Positions 8,208-16,468 of a stretch of 64,000 bases of DNA are shown piece after piece. Within the stretch, counting starts at the first letter, position 1; each line of letters opens with the position of its first letter. This stretch comes from Pleurocapsa sp. PCC 7327 (GTDB lineage Bacteria > Cyanobacteriota > Cyanobacteriia > Cyanobacteriales > Microcystaceae). The notes under the pieces were generated by a model, which searched no databases, was not told the DNA's origin, and was given only the letters and a program-made list of their open reading frames with translations. The DNA lies in contig NC_019689.1 in assembly GCF_000317025.1 (NCBI RefSeq), positions 2,457,501 through 2,521,500 of the forward strand, read 5' to 3'. A program made the translations under genes and the position numbers.

Positions 8208-8909
8208 TTACACTGCTAAAAATCTTTGAATTACTTCTTGACTGAGTTCGCTAGTAGAACCAGAAGCGACGATTCCTCCCTTTTGCATGGCATAATATTT
8301 ATCGGCTTGGCGCACGAAATGTAAATGCTGTTCTACTAATAAAACCGATATACCAGTTGCTTCAATAATACGACGGACAGCCGCTTCGATTTCAAGAATA
8401 ATAGAGGGTTGGATCCCTTCAGTTGGTTCGTCCAAAAGTAATAACTGCGGTTTACCCATGAGGGCGCGTGCTATTGATAGCTGTTGCTGTTGTCCGCCAC
8501 TAAGATCGCCTCCCATACGAGATAACATCGTTTTTAGCACGGGAAATAGTTGAAAGATTTCTTCAGGAATTTCTTCCTTTCCTTTTCTTCCTCCCGGACA
8601 TGCTTCCAAACCTAATAACAAATTTTCTTTTACAGTAATTCGAGGAATAATTTCTCGTCCTTGGGGAACGTAACCAATTCCCATCTTGGCACGTCGATCT
8701 GTCGATATTCCTGTAATTAATTGCCCTCCATAGTTAATATTTCCCGTGCGAGGTTTTAACAATCCCATAATCGTTTTTAGCAACGTAGTTTTTCCTACGC
8801 CATTGCGTCCGATCAGGCAAACCATTTGTCCTTTTGGTACGCTTAAATCTACATTGCGAAGGATGTGGCTCTCGCCGTAATAAACATTCAGATTTGAGAT
8901 TTGTAACAT
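8208..8909 (-). CDS. urtE: Urea ABC transporter ATP-binding subunit UrtE
   Basis: One of the two ATPases of the high-affinity urea importer. Visible motifs are Walker A GRNGVGKTTL, signature LSGGQQQQLSIARA and Walker B LLLLDEPTEG. The LivF-like sequence beginning MLQISNLNVYYGESHILRNV is the typical UrtE N-terminus. A frame from 8921 would add MTDL, but those codons overlap the tail of dispersed repeat family A, so I take the ATG at 8907-8909. This gives 233 residues. It is the last gene of the urt operon, about 50 bases after urtD. Neither start has a clear Shine-Dalgarno. Confidence 0.95.
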   Translation of the reverse strand: MLQISNLNVYYGESHILRNVDLSVPKGQMVCLIGRNGVGKTTLLKTIMGLLKPRTGNINYGGQLITGISTDRRAKMGIGYVPQGREIIPRITVKENLLLGLEACPGGRKGKEEIPEEIFQLFPVLKTMLSRMGGDLSGGQQQQLSIARALMGKPQLLLLDEPTEGIQPSIILEIEAAVRRIIEATGISVLLVEQHLHFVRQADKYYAMQKGGIVASGSTSELSQEVIQRFLAV

Positions 8910-8921
8910 TAAATCGGTCAT

Positions 8922-8950
8922 TTGATGAAAGGATTTTGGATTTTGGATTG
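8922..8950 (-). repeat. Dispersed repeat family A, tail-only copy between urtD and urtE
   Basis: Contains GATGAAAGGATTTTGG followed by ATTTTGGATTG, nearly identical to 646-672. On the urt coding strand it reads AAAATCCTTTCATCAA and leads directly into ATGACC, the upstream candidate start codon of urtE. Confidence 0.75.
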
Positions 8951-8958
8951 ATAATCTG

Positions 8959-9711
8959 TTAATAATTATCTTCTTGTCTTCCTAAATAAACTTCAATGAC
9001 GCGAGGGTCATTTTGCACTTCATCCATGCTTCCTTCACACAAAACGGAACCTTGATGTAAAACCGTTACCTGACGGGCAATTTGTCGCACAAATTCCATA
9101 TCGTGTTCGATGACGATAATCGAACGATCTTTTGATAAGGCTAGTAGTAAATTCCCTACATTTTCGGTTTCTTCATCGGTTAAACCAGCGACGGGTTCGT
9201 CAACTAATAATAAATTGGGCGACTGAGCAACTAGCATGCCGATTTCTAGTCGTTGCTTTTCGCCATGAGAAAGTAAAGCAGCTTTTAAATCTGCTTTCGC
9301 TTCTAATCCGATGGTTTCTAATAACCCCGCTACATTTCGATTTTCAGTTGAGGAAGAATGACTAAATAGGGTAGAAAAAACATTCTTATTGCGATTGCAA
9401 GCTAAATCTAAATTTTCCCGAACGGTTAAATTTAAAAAAACTCTTGGCGTTTGAAATTTTCGACCGATTCCCAAGCGAGCAATTTTGTGTTCTGGCATTC
9501 GTTGTAAATTGTGTCCTTTAAAGATAACTCTTCCTTCAGTTGGCTGAACTTTGCCTGTAATTACATCGAGAAAGGTGGTTTTACCCGCACCATTAGGGCC
9601 GATAATCACTCGCAGTTCTCCAGCATTCATGCTGAAGTTTAAGTGATTGAGTGCTTTAAATCCATCAAAACTAACCGTTAAATTTTCTATTTCTAATATT
9701 TTTTCATTCAT
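8959..9711 (-). CDS. urtD: Urea ABC transporter ATP-binding subunit UrtD
   Basis: A 250-residue LivG-like ATPase that pairs with UrtE to drive urea import. Motifs: Walker A GPNGAGKTTFLD at about 38-49, signature LSHGEKQRLEIGM, Walker B LLLVDEPVAGLT and the switch histidine in IIVIEHDMEFVRQIA. The signature has SHGEK instead of the SGGQ form, which is normal for LivG/UrtD proteins. It starts 13 bases after the FAD monooxygenase stop, so it is very likely on the same transcript. Confidence 0.96.
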   Translation of the reverse strand: MNEKILEIENLTVSFDGFKALNHLNFSMNAGELRVIIGPNGAGKTTFLDVITGKVQPTEGRVIFKGHNLQRMPEHKIARLGIGRKFQTPRVFLNLTVRENLDLACNRNKNVFSTLFSHSSSTENRNVAGLLETIGLEAKADLKAALLSHGEKQRLEIGMLVAQSPNLLLVDEPVAGLTDEETENVGNLLLALSKDRSIIVIEHDMEFVRQIARQVTVLHQGSVLCEGSMDEVQNDPRVIEVYLGRQEDNY

Positions 9712-9724
9712 TTTTGATTAGCGT

Positions 9725-11203
9725 TTAAATGTTAACTGTCCTGAATACTAAAGCCCAAAAAACACAGATAAGTATCAAACTAAGTGCATACAGAGTTCGG
9801 GTAGTACGTTGAGCCATAACCCAAATTTCCCGATAGGAAAGTCGATGATTCTGGATGAGAAAGAAAGCTGGAGGACTAAATCCGAAAGGCAACAAGCGAC
9901 TAAGTGCGAGTCGGAGGAAAAAGTTGATCCCCCACAACCACTTGCCAAGGGCATCTTGATTGTATTGCCAGGGAAAAGCCGTTTGGGCAAGACGGATCAA
10001 AGCTTTAACATCGTGAAATCGCAAGGATTCGTATAGAGGCAGGGCATGCGAAAGGTCGTCATTACTCTGAGAAAGTGCCTCATTGAGAACGCACACATCC
10101 TCTAATACCGAGTTTACCCCTTGTCCGATGTCTGGAGGAAAGCAATGGATGGCATCTCCTAAGAGAACTATGCCGGCAGTAGACCGATCTTTGTCTGCTC
10201 GCGCTTGTCTGGGCAAGAAATACAACCCAGAACAGTATTGGGGTTCGGGGAAGTAACCGCCTTCACTTTTGGCAAAGCGATCGCATTCTTCGGGGGATAG
10301 GATTTGACGCACGGGCAATTGTGGGAAGGCTTTCTCTAAAAAGTCGCACACTTCTTTGCCGCTTTTCAATTTCCAGATCTCGTGGTTGGGTCGCGTAATA
10401 ATATTGGCAGTACGGGGTTCATTTGGGTTTTTGAGGGGCAATAAACCGAGGGATAGCGATCGCAAGCGATCGCGAAAAGACCCGCGAATGGCATATGCCA
10501 TGTCGGATACGGCGCGTTCCTCGCCGTTAGCATCGAGAGGAAACCTCGGCGGCAAGCTTAAGACTTTATACCTCAAACCCGAACTATGCGAGGGGAAACG
10601 TTTCATCTCAAATCTGTCCGATTTGTCCCACTCTTGCAAAGCGTTTCGGACAATCGAGTTAACCCCATCGCAACCAACCAAAAGATAAGGCTCAAATTCA
10701 ATAACTCTACCGTTCTCGGCATTGGCAACAATTTTCAGTTGGTCTGCTGCTGTTTTGTCGATGCGATCGCACCTGGTATCGAACAGCACGGTGATTTGGT
10801 TTTGCCAATTGCGTTGGATTTCCTGGTATAGCAACAGGACAAATGCTCTGCGTGGCAGCCAATAGGCGGTTTTCCGGTTAGGATCGACGATGGGTAATTT
10901 GGAAGTTTTTCGGCTACCATCCGCTTTAATCTGCGTTAAGTAAAATTCTGTATTGGGAACGCTAATTTCTGCAAGCTGTTGGGTAAGTCCGAGGAAGTCG
11001 GTCAATTTTTGACCTCGACCGTCAATCTGATAGTTGAATGATTTATCTGGTTCGTAGTAATCGGCGGCAGGACGTTTTTCAAGTACTGTAATCTCCGTCC
11101 AGCCTCGTTTGGCTAGCATTAATGCAGTCGCAAGTCCTGCTGAACCTCCGCCAACAATTAATACGTTTTTTCGAGAGGAAGTTGAGAATTCGTTAGCAAG
11201 CAT
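9725..11203 (-). CDS. FAD-dependent aromatic-type monooxygenase (kynurenine 3-monooxygenase-like) inside the urt operon
   Basis: A 492-residue class A flavoprotein monooxygenase. The N-terminal FAD loop is VLIVGGGSAGLATALMLAKR at about 14-33, followed by VLEKRP. The second FAD motif is VLLGDAIHCFPPDIGQGVNS. The C-terminus is hydrophobic (LYALSLILICVFWALVF), as in membrane-tethered kynurenine 3-monooxygenases, so it may attach to the membrane. The substrate is not deducible; no other tryptophan-catabolism gene is nearby. It lies 37 bases after urtC and 13 bases before urtD on the same strand, splitting the normal urtABCDE order. It would therefore be co-regulated by nitrogen status. Squalene- or geranylgeranyl-type substrates are alternatives. 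Confidence 0.85.
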   Translation of the reverse strand: MLANEFSTSSRKNVLIVGGGSAGLATALMLAKRGWTEITVLEKRPAADYYEPDKSFNYQIDGRGQKLTDFLGLTQQLAEISVPNTEFYLTQIKADGSRKTSKLPIVDPNRKTAYWLPRRAFVLLLYQEIQRNWQNQITVLFDTRCDRIDKTAADQLKIVANAENGRVIEFEPYLLVGCDGVNSIVRNALQEWDKSDRFEMKRFPSHSSGLRYKVLSLPPRFPLDANGEERAVSDMAYAIRGSFRDRLRSLSLGLLPLKNPNEPRTANIITRPNHEIWKLKSGKEVCDFLEKAFPQLPVRQILSPEECDRFAKSEGGYFPEPQYCSGLYFLPRQARADKDRSTAGIVLLGDAIHCFPPDIGQGVNSVLEDVCVLNEALSQSNDDLSHALPLYESLRFHDVKALIRLAQTAFPWQYNQDALGKWLWGINFFLRLALSRLLPFGFSPPAFFLIQNHRLSYREIWVMAQRTTRTLYALSLILICVFWALVFRTVNI

Positions 11204-11240
11204 GATAGCAAATCAGAAATTTTTGCCAGCAATTTCTAGA

Positions 11241-12368
11241 TTAACCAATCTCCTCTCTTTCCTTTTGCACCTCTGGCGCTTCTTCTATACTCGGATAGGT
11301 TACCAGACGCGGACGGAAACCCAATTGCGATCGCAATTGATTCAATCCCCCTAAAATTCCATCGGGAAGCACCGTTACGACGATTAAGAATAATGCCCCT
11401 TGGAAAAATAGCCAAACTTCGGGAAATCGTTCGCTCAAAAGCGTCTGCGCCCATCTCACTAAAAGAGTCCCAATAATCGGCCCAACCAGCGTTGCCCGTC
11501 CGCCGACGGCAACCCAAATGACCATTTCAATCGAAAAAGCCACATCCATTGCCTTGGGGGTAATAATGCCAGTTTGTACGGTATAAAGTGCCCCAGAAAT
11601 GCCTGCGATCGCACCAGAAATGGCGAAAACTAATACTTTAAATCCAGTCGGATCGTAGCCCGAAAAACGAGTCCGTACTTCATCATCGCGAATGGCAACT
11701 AATAATCGTCCAAAACGCCCGCTAGTCAGCCAACGACAAAGTAAATAAGTCAGAACTACCAATAAAATGGTAAATTCATAAAATGCTATTTGTGCGCCCG
11801 CAGAACTGGCAAGAACGCCAAAAATCGCTTGCGTATCCGTCTTGAGTCCGTTAGTTCCATTAATTAATTTCTGTTGCCCGTTAAAGAAATTGAAAAAAAC
11901 TAACAGTGCTGCCTGGGTGAGGATGGAGAAATAAACGCCTCTAATGCGATTGCGAAAGATTAAATACCCTAGCAAACCAGCGACGATTCCTGGAATTAAA
12001 ATAATCGCAACCATCGTAAACGGAAACGAATAAAAAGGCTGCCAAAACCAAGGCAGTTTGCTGACTCCATAAAGGCTAAAAAATTCGGGTAACTGTCCTT
12101 GCGGCAGTTGCAAGTTGAGATACATGGCAAAAGCATAGCCGCCGAGAGCAAAAAAGATGCCATGCCCCAAGCTAAGTAATCCGGTATAACCCCAAATTAA
12201 ATCGATTCCTAACGCTACGATCGCAAGCGATAGAATCCTTCCCAGAATTTTTAGGCGAAAAGCTGGCAGCAATAATGGCATTGCGATCGCTAAAATCAGG
12301 ACAACTGCTAAAAGTATTTGCACTTCAAGTAGTAGTCTTTTTCGCTTTCTAATACTCTCAAGTTTCAT
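11241..12368 (-). CDS. urtC: Urea ABC transporter permease UrtC
   Basis: A LivM-type permease with about ten hydrophobic segments. The family region GIDLIWGYTGLLSLGHGIFF is visible near residue 54, and the transmembrane-coupling stretch LLVAIRDDEVRTRFSGYDP near 225. It forms the urea channel with UrtB. The frame extends to a TTG at 12371, but the adjacent ATG at 12366-12368 is the likely start (375 residues). The C-terminal tail (EEAPEVQKEREEIG) is acidic and cytoplasmic. It is separated from urtB by 215 bases that contain repeat fragments, unusual for this operon. Confidence 0.95.
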   Translation of the reverse strand: MKLESIRKRKRLLLEVQILLAVVLILAIAMPLLLPAFRLKILGRILSLAIVALGIDLIWGYTGLLSLGHGIFFALGGYAFAMYLNLQLPQGQLPEFFSLYGVSKLPWFWQPFYSFPFTMVAIILIPGIVAGLLGYLIFRNRIRGVYFSILTQAALLVFFNFFNGQQKLINGTNGLKTDTQAIFGVLASSAGAQIAFYEFTILLVVLTYLLCRWLTSGRFGRLLVAIRDDEVRTRFSGYDPTGFKVLVFAISGAIAGISGALYTVQTGIITPKAMDVAFSIEMVIWVAVGGRATLVGPIIGTLLVRWAQTLLSERFPEVWLFFQGALFLIVVTVLPDGILGGLNQLRSQLGFRPRLVTYPSIEEAPEVQKEREEIG

Positions 12369-12583
12369 CAATTTTTCCAGAGTAATTTTTTCTAGAATTC
12401 ATACTTCAGAATTTAGAGGATATCCCCAAAATTCCTGGTGTCATTCTGAGTGGAGTCAAACGTAAGGAAGAATCTAGGTTTTTCGCCGAGATTTTAGACC
12501 TGTTGCATCAGGTTTTTTTATCTCACGCAAAGGCGCAAAGGATTCCGCTAAGATTTCGTTCAACATGACACTTGAGACAACCC
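12369..12583. repeat. Repeat-filled gap between urtB and urtC
   Basis: Contains TGTCATTCTGAGTGGAGTCA at about 12440, CTCACGCAAAGGCGCAAAGG at about 12523-12542 and a family C copy at 12555-12582 (TTTCGTTCAACATGACACTT, then GAGACAACC). These are typical bacterial dispersed intergenic motifs. The region separates urtB from urtC, and could modulate expression of the downstream operon half by forming hairpins, but no clear terminator is seen. Confidence 0.65.
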
Positions 12584-13750
12584 TTAGATTTCAGCCGTGC
12601 GTCCTTTTTGCGGGAAGAGTCCGGCGGGTTTAACTTGCAAAAAGGCAATAATCAAGACAAAAATCATCACCTTTGCCATGCTGCTATCGGCGAAGAAGAG
12701 AAAGAAATCCGTCACTGGTTTGAGCGATGCTACGGGTGATAGTATCAATGCCAGAGTTCCGCTACCGATGAGGTAATTGAGAATACCAATTCCCATCGCG
12801 GCAACAATGCTGCCAACTAAATTGCCGACTCCCCCGACGACGACTACCATAAAAGTATCGACAATGTAAGCTTGTCCGGTATTAGGCCCGACAGAACCCA
12901 AGTAACTAATCCCACAGCCAGCAATACCTGCCAGTCCAGAACCCAAGGCAAATGTCAGGGCATCTACCTTGTTAGTCGCAATCCCCAAACAAGCGCTCAT
13001 GGAGCGATTCTGCATTACGGCACGAATGCGCAATCCCCAGCTAGAACGGTTTAAAAACCAATATGTCCCGACGAGACAGAGGATCGTTAAGACAATGATA
13101 AACAGTCGCGTGTAGGGGACTTGGAACCCTAAAAGGGTAAACCCACCTCTCAACCAAGTCGGTGCGGTTACGTTAACATTTCTGGCACTAAACAGAGGTC
13201 TGATTAAGACCGATTGCTTGCTTTGTGCTATTAACATTCCCGTTACCGTTGCGATCGCGCCGGATAAAACCAGTAAAATTGCGATCGCCCAACCTCGAAT
13301 CCTTTCCCAATCCAGACGGCGGTGTACAATCCACCAACCGCCAAAAAACAGCAGGCAGAAGGTAACGATACTAATGACCAAAAGCCAATTCACGCTACGG
13401 ACGAATTGTTGCAAGATCAGACTCACGCCCCACGTCGCCAGTAGCGTCTCTAAAGGTCGTCCGTAGAGAAAGCGAATCACTCCCCTTTCTAACGCTAACC
13501 CTGCCAACCCCGCCACCAAAAAAGCCATGGGCAGGGCAAAGAAAATATATAAACTAAACCAGGGTTCGCCTAGCGATTTGAAGACATTTTGTACGACAAA
13601 GGTCGTATAAGCTCCCAGCATCATTAATTCTCCGTGGGCGAGGTTAATTACGCCCATCAGTCCGAAGACGATGGCTAACCCCAGCGCTGCAATTAGCAGC
13701 ACCGAACCAATGCTAATGCCGTTAAATAAAGCTTCTAGTAATGCAGACAC
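12584..13750 (-). CDS. urtB: Urea ABC transporter permease UrtB
   Basis: A 388-residue LivH-type permease. The N-terminus GISIGSVLLIAALGLAIVFG with LMGVINLAHGELMMLGAYTT is the family hallmark, and VDTFMVVVVGGVGNLVGSIV near the C-terminus is the conserved coupling region. It has about eight to nine membrane segments, with an extra central hydrophobic block (about 122-172) typical of UrtB. The start is GTG at 13748-13750. It is the second gene of the operon, 174 bases after urtA with a stem-loop in between. Confidence 0.95.
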   Translation of the reverse strand: MSALLEALFNGISIGSVLLIAALGLAIVFGLMGVINLAHGELMMLGAYTTFVVQNVFKSLGEPWFSLYIFFALPMAFLVAGLAGLALERGVIRFLYGRPLETLLATWGVSLILQQFVRSVNWLLVISIVTFCLLFFGGWWIVHRRLDWERIRGWAIAILLVLSGAIATVTGMLIAQSKQSVLIRPLFSARNVNVTAPTWLRGGFTLLGFQVPYTRLFIIVLTILCLVGTYWFLNRSSWGLRIRAVMQNRSMSACLGIATNKVDALTFALGSGLAGIAGCGISYLGSVGPNTGQAYIVDTFMVVVVGGVGNLVGSIVAAMGIGILNYLIGSGTLALILSPVASLKPVTDFFLFFADSSMAKVMIFVLIIAFLQVKPAGLFPQKGRTAEI

Positions 13751-13785
13751 TTTTATTTGGCCATCCGTTTTCTAGTTATTAGTTA

Positions 13786-13823
13786 CCGACGTTCTCGCGC
13801 CATCTGAGAGGAAAAAACGTCGG
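13786..13823 (-). promoter_or_regulatory. Stem-loop between urtA and urtB
   Basis: CCGACGTT at 13786-13793 pairs with AACGTCGG at 13816-13823 across a 22-base loop. It is not followed by a T-run on the coding strand, so it looks less like a strong terminator than like an mRNA-processing or stabilising structure. Such elements often let the binding-protein gene be expressed at a higher level than the permease genes. Confidence 0.55.
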
Positions 13824-13924
13824 CTCGTCAGTCACCAGCCGTTTGGTTATAGGAATATAGCGATCGCAGATCGGTTTCTGTTCGCTACAAACTTTCTCGC
13901 GATCGCTGGTTGCCGATGGCTGAA

Positions 13925-15262
13925 TCAAGTTTTTTCGACTTTGTACTTACCGCCCTTGTTAGGATCTGTCCAATCGCAAGCGTACCCCTTGGTATCGGGA
14001 ACGTATTGATTCCACGGCACCGGATCGACGGGACCGTCACTCGACCAAACGATGTCAAACAAACCGTCATCTCTAACTTGACCGATGCGTACCGTCTTGG
14101 AAATATGATGGTTGACGTTCATCTTCACTTTCCCCTCAGGCGCGGCAAATTCCTGTCCGATAGCAGCAGCGCGAACTTTTTCCAAGTCTGTCGATCCCGC
14201 TTTTTCGACTGCCTGCTTCCAGAGATAAACCATGATATAAGCGGCTTCCATTGGGTCATTGGTGACTCTATCGTCGCCGTACTCTTTCTTAAATGCCTCA
14301 ACCCATTTTTGATTTTCAGGCGTGTCTACGGTTTGGAAATAATTCCAAGCAGCATAGTGACCGACAAGATACTCTGCCCCGATTTGTCGGACTTCTTCTT
14401 CGGCGATACTGACGGACATGGTGGGATATTTTTCTGGAGTCAATCCCGCTGCCTGAATTTGCTTGAAGAATGCAACGTTGCTGTCGCCGTTGAGGGTGTT
14501 GAAAATCACGCCGCCATCGGGTAAAGCCTGTTTGATTTTGGTGATGATGGCTGTAACTTCGGTATTGCCTAGAGGAAGATAATCTTCGCCTACCGTTTTG
14601 CCGCCTTGGGCTTTGAGTTGTTCTTTAATAATCGTATTAGCAGTACGCGGGAAAACATAGTCAGAACCGACTAGGAAGAAGTTCTTTCCCTTGTTCTTCA
14701 ATAGCCAATCAACGGCAGGTTCGATCTGTTGGTTGGGCGCTGCACCCGTGTAGAAAATATTTTGAGAACATTCCTGTCCCTCGTACTGGACGGGATACCA
14801 CAACATGTGTTTCTTTGACTCGAATACGGGCAATACGGCTTTGCGACTTGCCGAAGTCCAGCAACCAAAGACGGTGACGACTTTATCTTCATCGATTAGT
14901 TTGGTGGCTTTTTCTGCAAAGGTGGGCCAGTCAGAGGCACCATCTTCTTCGATTGCTTCGATTTGCTTGCCGAGAACGCCCCCAGCTTCGTTAATTTCTT
15001 TAATCGCGAGTTTTTCGGCTTCTACGACGGTAGTTTCGCTAATCGCCATCGTACCGCTTAGAGAATGAAGGATGCCCACTTTAATCGTGTCGCCAGTACT
15101 ACCAGTACTGGCAGCAGGACTTGCAGCCGTGGTTGGCGTTGTTGGTGGGGCTGTTGTGGTGGTGTCTCCGCCACCGCCCCCGCAAGCCTTAAGCAATAAG
15201 CTAGTTCCTAAAGTAGCAGAACCATAGACTATAAATTTTCGTCGTCCCAATCGCTTTTTCAT
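13925..15262 (-). CDS. urtA: Urea ABC transporter substrate-binding lipoprotein UrtA
   Basis: A 445-residue periplasmic binding protein. The N-terminus has twin arginines ([16 protein letters not shown]) and a lipobox ending LLLKAC with C27 as the likely lipid site, suggesting Tat- or Sec-exported lipoprotein. A Thr/Pro/Ala-rich linker follows (about 33-56). The mature domain opens [18 protein letters not shown], the amide/urea-binding family signature. It is the first gene of the operon and lies just downstream of a canonical NtcA promoter, so it should be induced when combined nitrogen is limiting. Confidence 0.97.
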   Translation of the reverse strand: MKKRLGRRKFIVYGSATLGTSLLLKACGGGGGDTTTTAPPTTPTTAASPAASTGSTGDTIKVGILHSLSGTMAISETTVVEAEKLAIKEINEAGGVLGKQIEAIEEDGASDWPTFAEKATKLIDEDKVVTVFGCWTSASRKAVLPVFESKKHMLWYPVQYEGQECSQNIFYTGAAPNQQIEPAVDWLLKNKGKNFFLVGSDYVFPRTANTIIKEQLKAQGGKTVGEDYLPLGNTEVTAIITKIKQALPDGGVIFNTLNGDSNVAFFKQIQAAGLTPEKYPTMSVSIAEEEVRQIGAEYLVGHYAAWNYFQTVDTPENQKWVEAFKKEYGDDRVTNDPMEAAYIMVYLWKQAVEKAGSTDLEKVRAAAIGQEFAAPEGKVKMNVNHHISKTVRIGQVRDDGLFDIVWSSDGPVDPVPWNQYVPDTKGYACDWTDPNKGGKYKVEKT

Positions 15263-15348
15263 CGTTTATAAATTGATTATCCTTTGTGAAATTCTGTTTA
15301 AGCTAAAAGTTGCGGCGCCCAGAAAACGCAAATTTAGACCGATTGAGA

Positions 15349-15390
15349 ATAGTAAAGCTAGGCGATCCAGTGCATTGTATTTTTAGATAC
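15349..15390 (-). promoter_or_regulatory. NtcA-activated promoter of urtA
   Basis: On the minus strand GTATCTAAAAATAC (15377-15390) fits GTA-N8-TAC exactly. It is followed after exactly 22 bases by TACTAT (15349-15354), which fits the TAN3T -10 box. This is the established NtcA class II promoter layout. The urtA start codon lies 86 bases further downstream. The site falls in the gap between the ureG stop and urtA. Confidence 0.9.
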
Positions 15391-15404
15391 AATTTTTCTT
15401 AAGT

Positions 15405-16022
15405 TTAAGATTTAGTTAATATCTGCGCTCCCATATGAAGTTTGATGAAGTCTTTGACCGTCTCCAATCCTTCTTTGGTTTTTAAATTCGTGAAGACAAA
15501 AGGCTTATCGCCTCGCATTTTTTTGGCATCTCTTTCCATCACGTTTAAATCGGCACCGACGAAAGGAGCGAGATCGATTTTATTGATAACTAAAAGATCC
15601 GACCTGGTAATACCGGGTCCGCCTTTGCGCGGAATTTTATCGCCTGCTGCGACATCGATGACATAGATAGTCAGATCGACTAATTCGGGACTAAAAGTAG
15701 CCGCTAGATTGTCACCGCCACTCTCTAGAAAAACTAAGTCTAGATTCGCAAAGCTATCTTCAAGCTGTTCGATCGCGGCTAGGTTCATAGAAGCGTCTTC
15801 TCGAATGGCGGTATGAGGACAGCCTCCCGTCTCTACGCCAATAATCCGAGTCGCATCTAGCGCTTGGGAACGAACTAAAAATTGGGCATCTTCTTTCGTG
15901 TAAATATCATTGGTTACGACAGCGATTTGATAAGTATCCCGCAGCGACTTGCACAGGGAATCTAACAGGGCAGTTTTTCCCGAACCTACTGGTCCTGCAA
16001 TTCCTACTCGAAAAGCTGTCAT
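15405..16022 (-). CDS. ureG: Urease accessory GTPase UreG
   Basis: A 205-residue SIMIBI GTPase. P-loop GPVGSGKT at 10-17, the metal-binding motif ETGGCPHTA (C and H chelate nickel), [15 protein letters not shown] (G3 region) and the guanine motif VINKIDLAP. UreG delivers nickel to urease with UreF/UreD, which are not in the window. It precedes the urt operon on the same strand, linking urea import to urea hydrolysis. The NtcA site lies after its stop, so urtA has its own promoter. The start is preceded by an AGGAGGCGATCGCCG-like ribosome site. Confidence 0.97.
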   Translation of the reverse strand: MTAFRVGIAGPVGSGKTALLDSLCKSLRDTYQIAVVTNDIYTKEDAQFLVRSQALDATRIIGVETGGCPHTAIREDASMNLAAIEQLEDSFANLDLVFLESGGDNLAATFSPELVDLTIYVIDVAAGDKIPRKGGPGITRSDLLVINKIDLAPFVGADLNVMERDAKKMRGDKPFVFTNLKTKEGLETVKDFIKLHMGAQILTKS

Positions 16023-16468
16023 CGGCGATCGCCTCCTAAATCAAAAGATAATTTAATATTATTTCGTCCTCAAAACTATGCAATTTAAATTTTAAAATAA
16101 ATCAATAGAGTTAACAGACAACCTATCGAGCTTTGTTTTTAAAATTTTGATTTTTTGAGGATTTAAAATTTCTTTGATTGTCCGATCTGTATATTTTCCA
16201 AATCGGACTTTTGATAGTCTAAAAGACCATTGTATTTTAATTTAGTATATGCTTCGATACCTGAAAAGTATTTTAAGTTTTATGGTGTTTAGGACTAGGA
16301 AAAGAAATTGCCTAAAATTTTAGATAAATAGCAACTAGACTGTAGCGATCTCGCGTAATTGCCTCGTTGCATTCACACGGATAAGCATATTGATGTGCTT
16401 GGTATTATGAGATGAACGATTGGCTGTACAATAGACGAGACAATTTCACCGGATAAAGGGGCGATCGC
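16023..16468. other. Intergenic region between divergent ureG and the GT10-like gene
   Basis: 446 AT-rich bases with no supportable gene. A TACAAT at 16427-16432 could be a -10 box for the rightward gene, but no matching -35 is at the right distance. GTATATGCTTCGATAC near 16245 resembles an NtcA site but has ten rather than eight central bases. The ureG promoter must lie here too. Confidence 0.5.

Noticed and set aside
16235-16260. NtcA-like site near ureG (GTATATGCTTCGATAC)
   Set aside because: The half-sites are separated by ten bases rather than eight, and no -10 box is at the proper distance.
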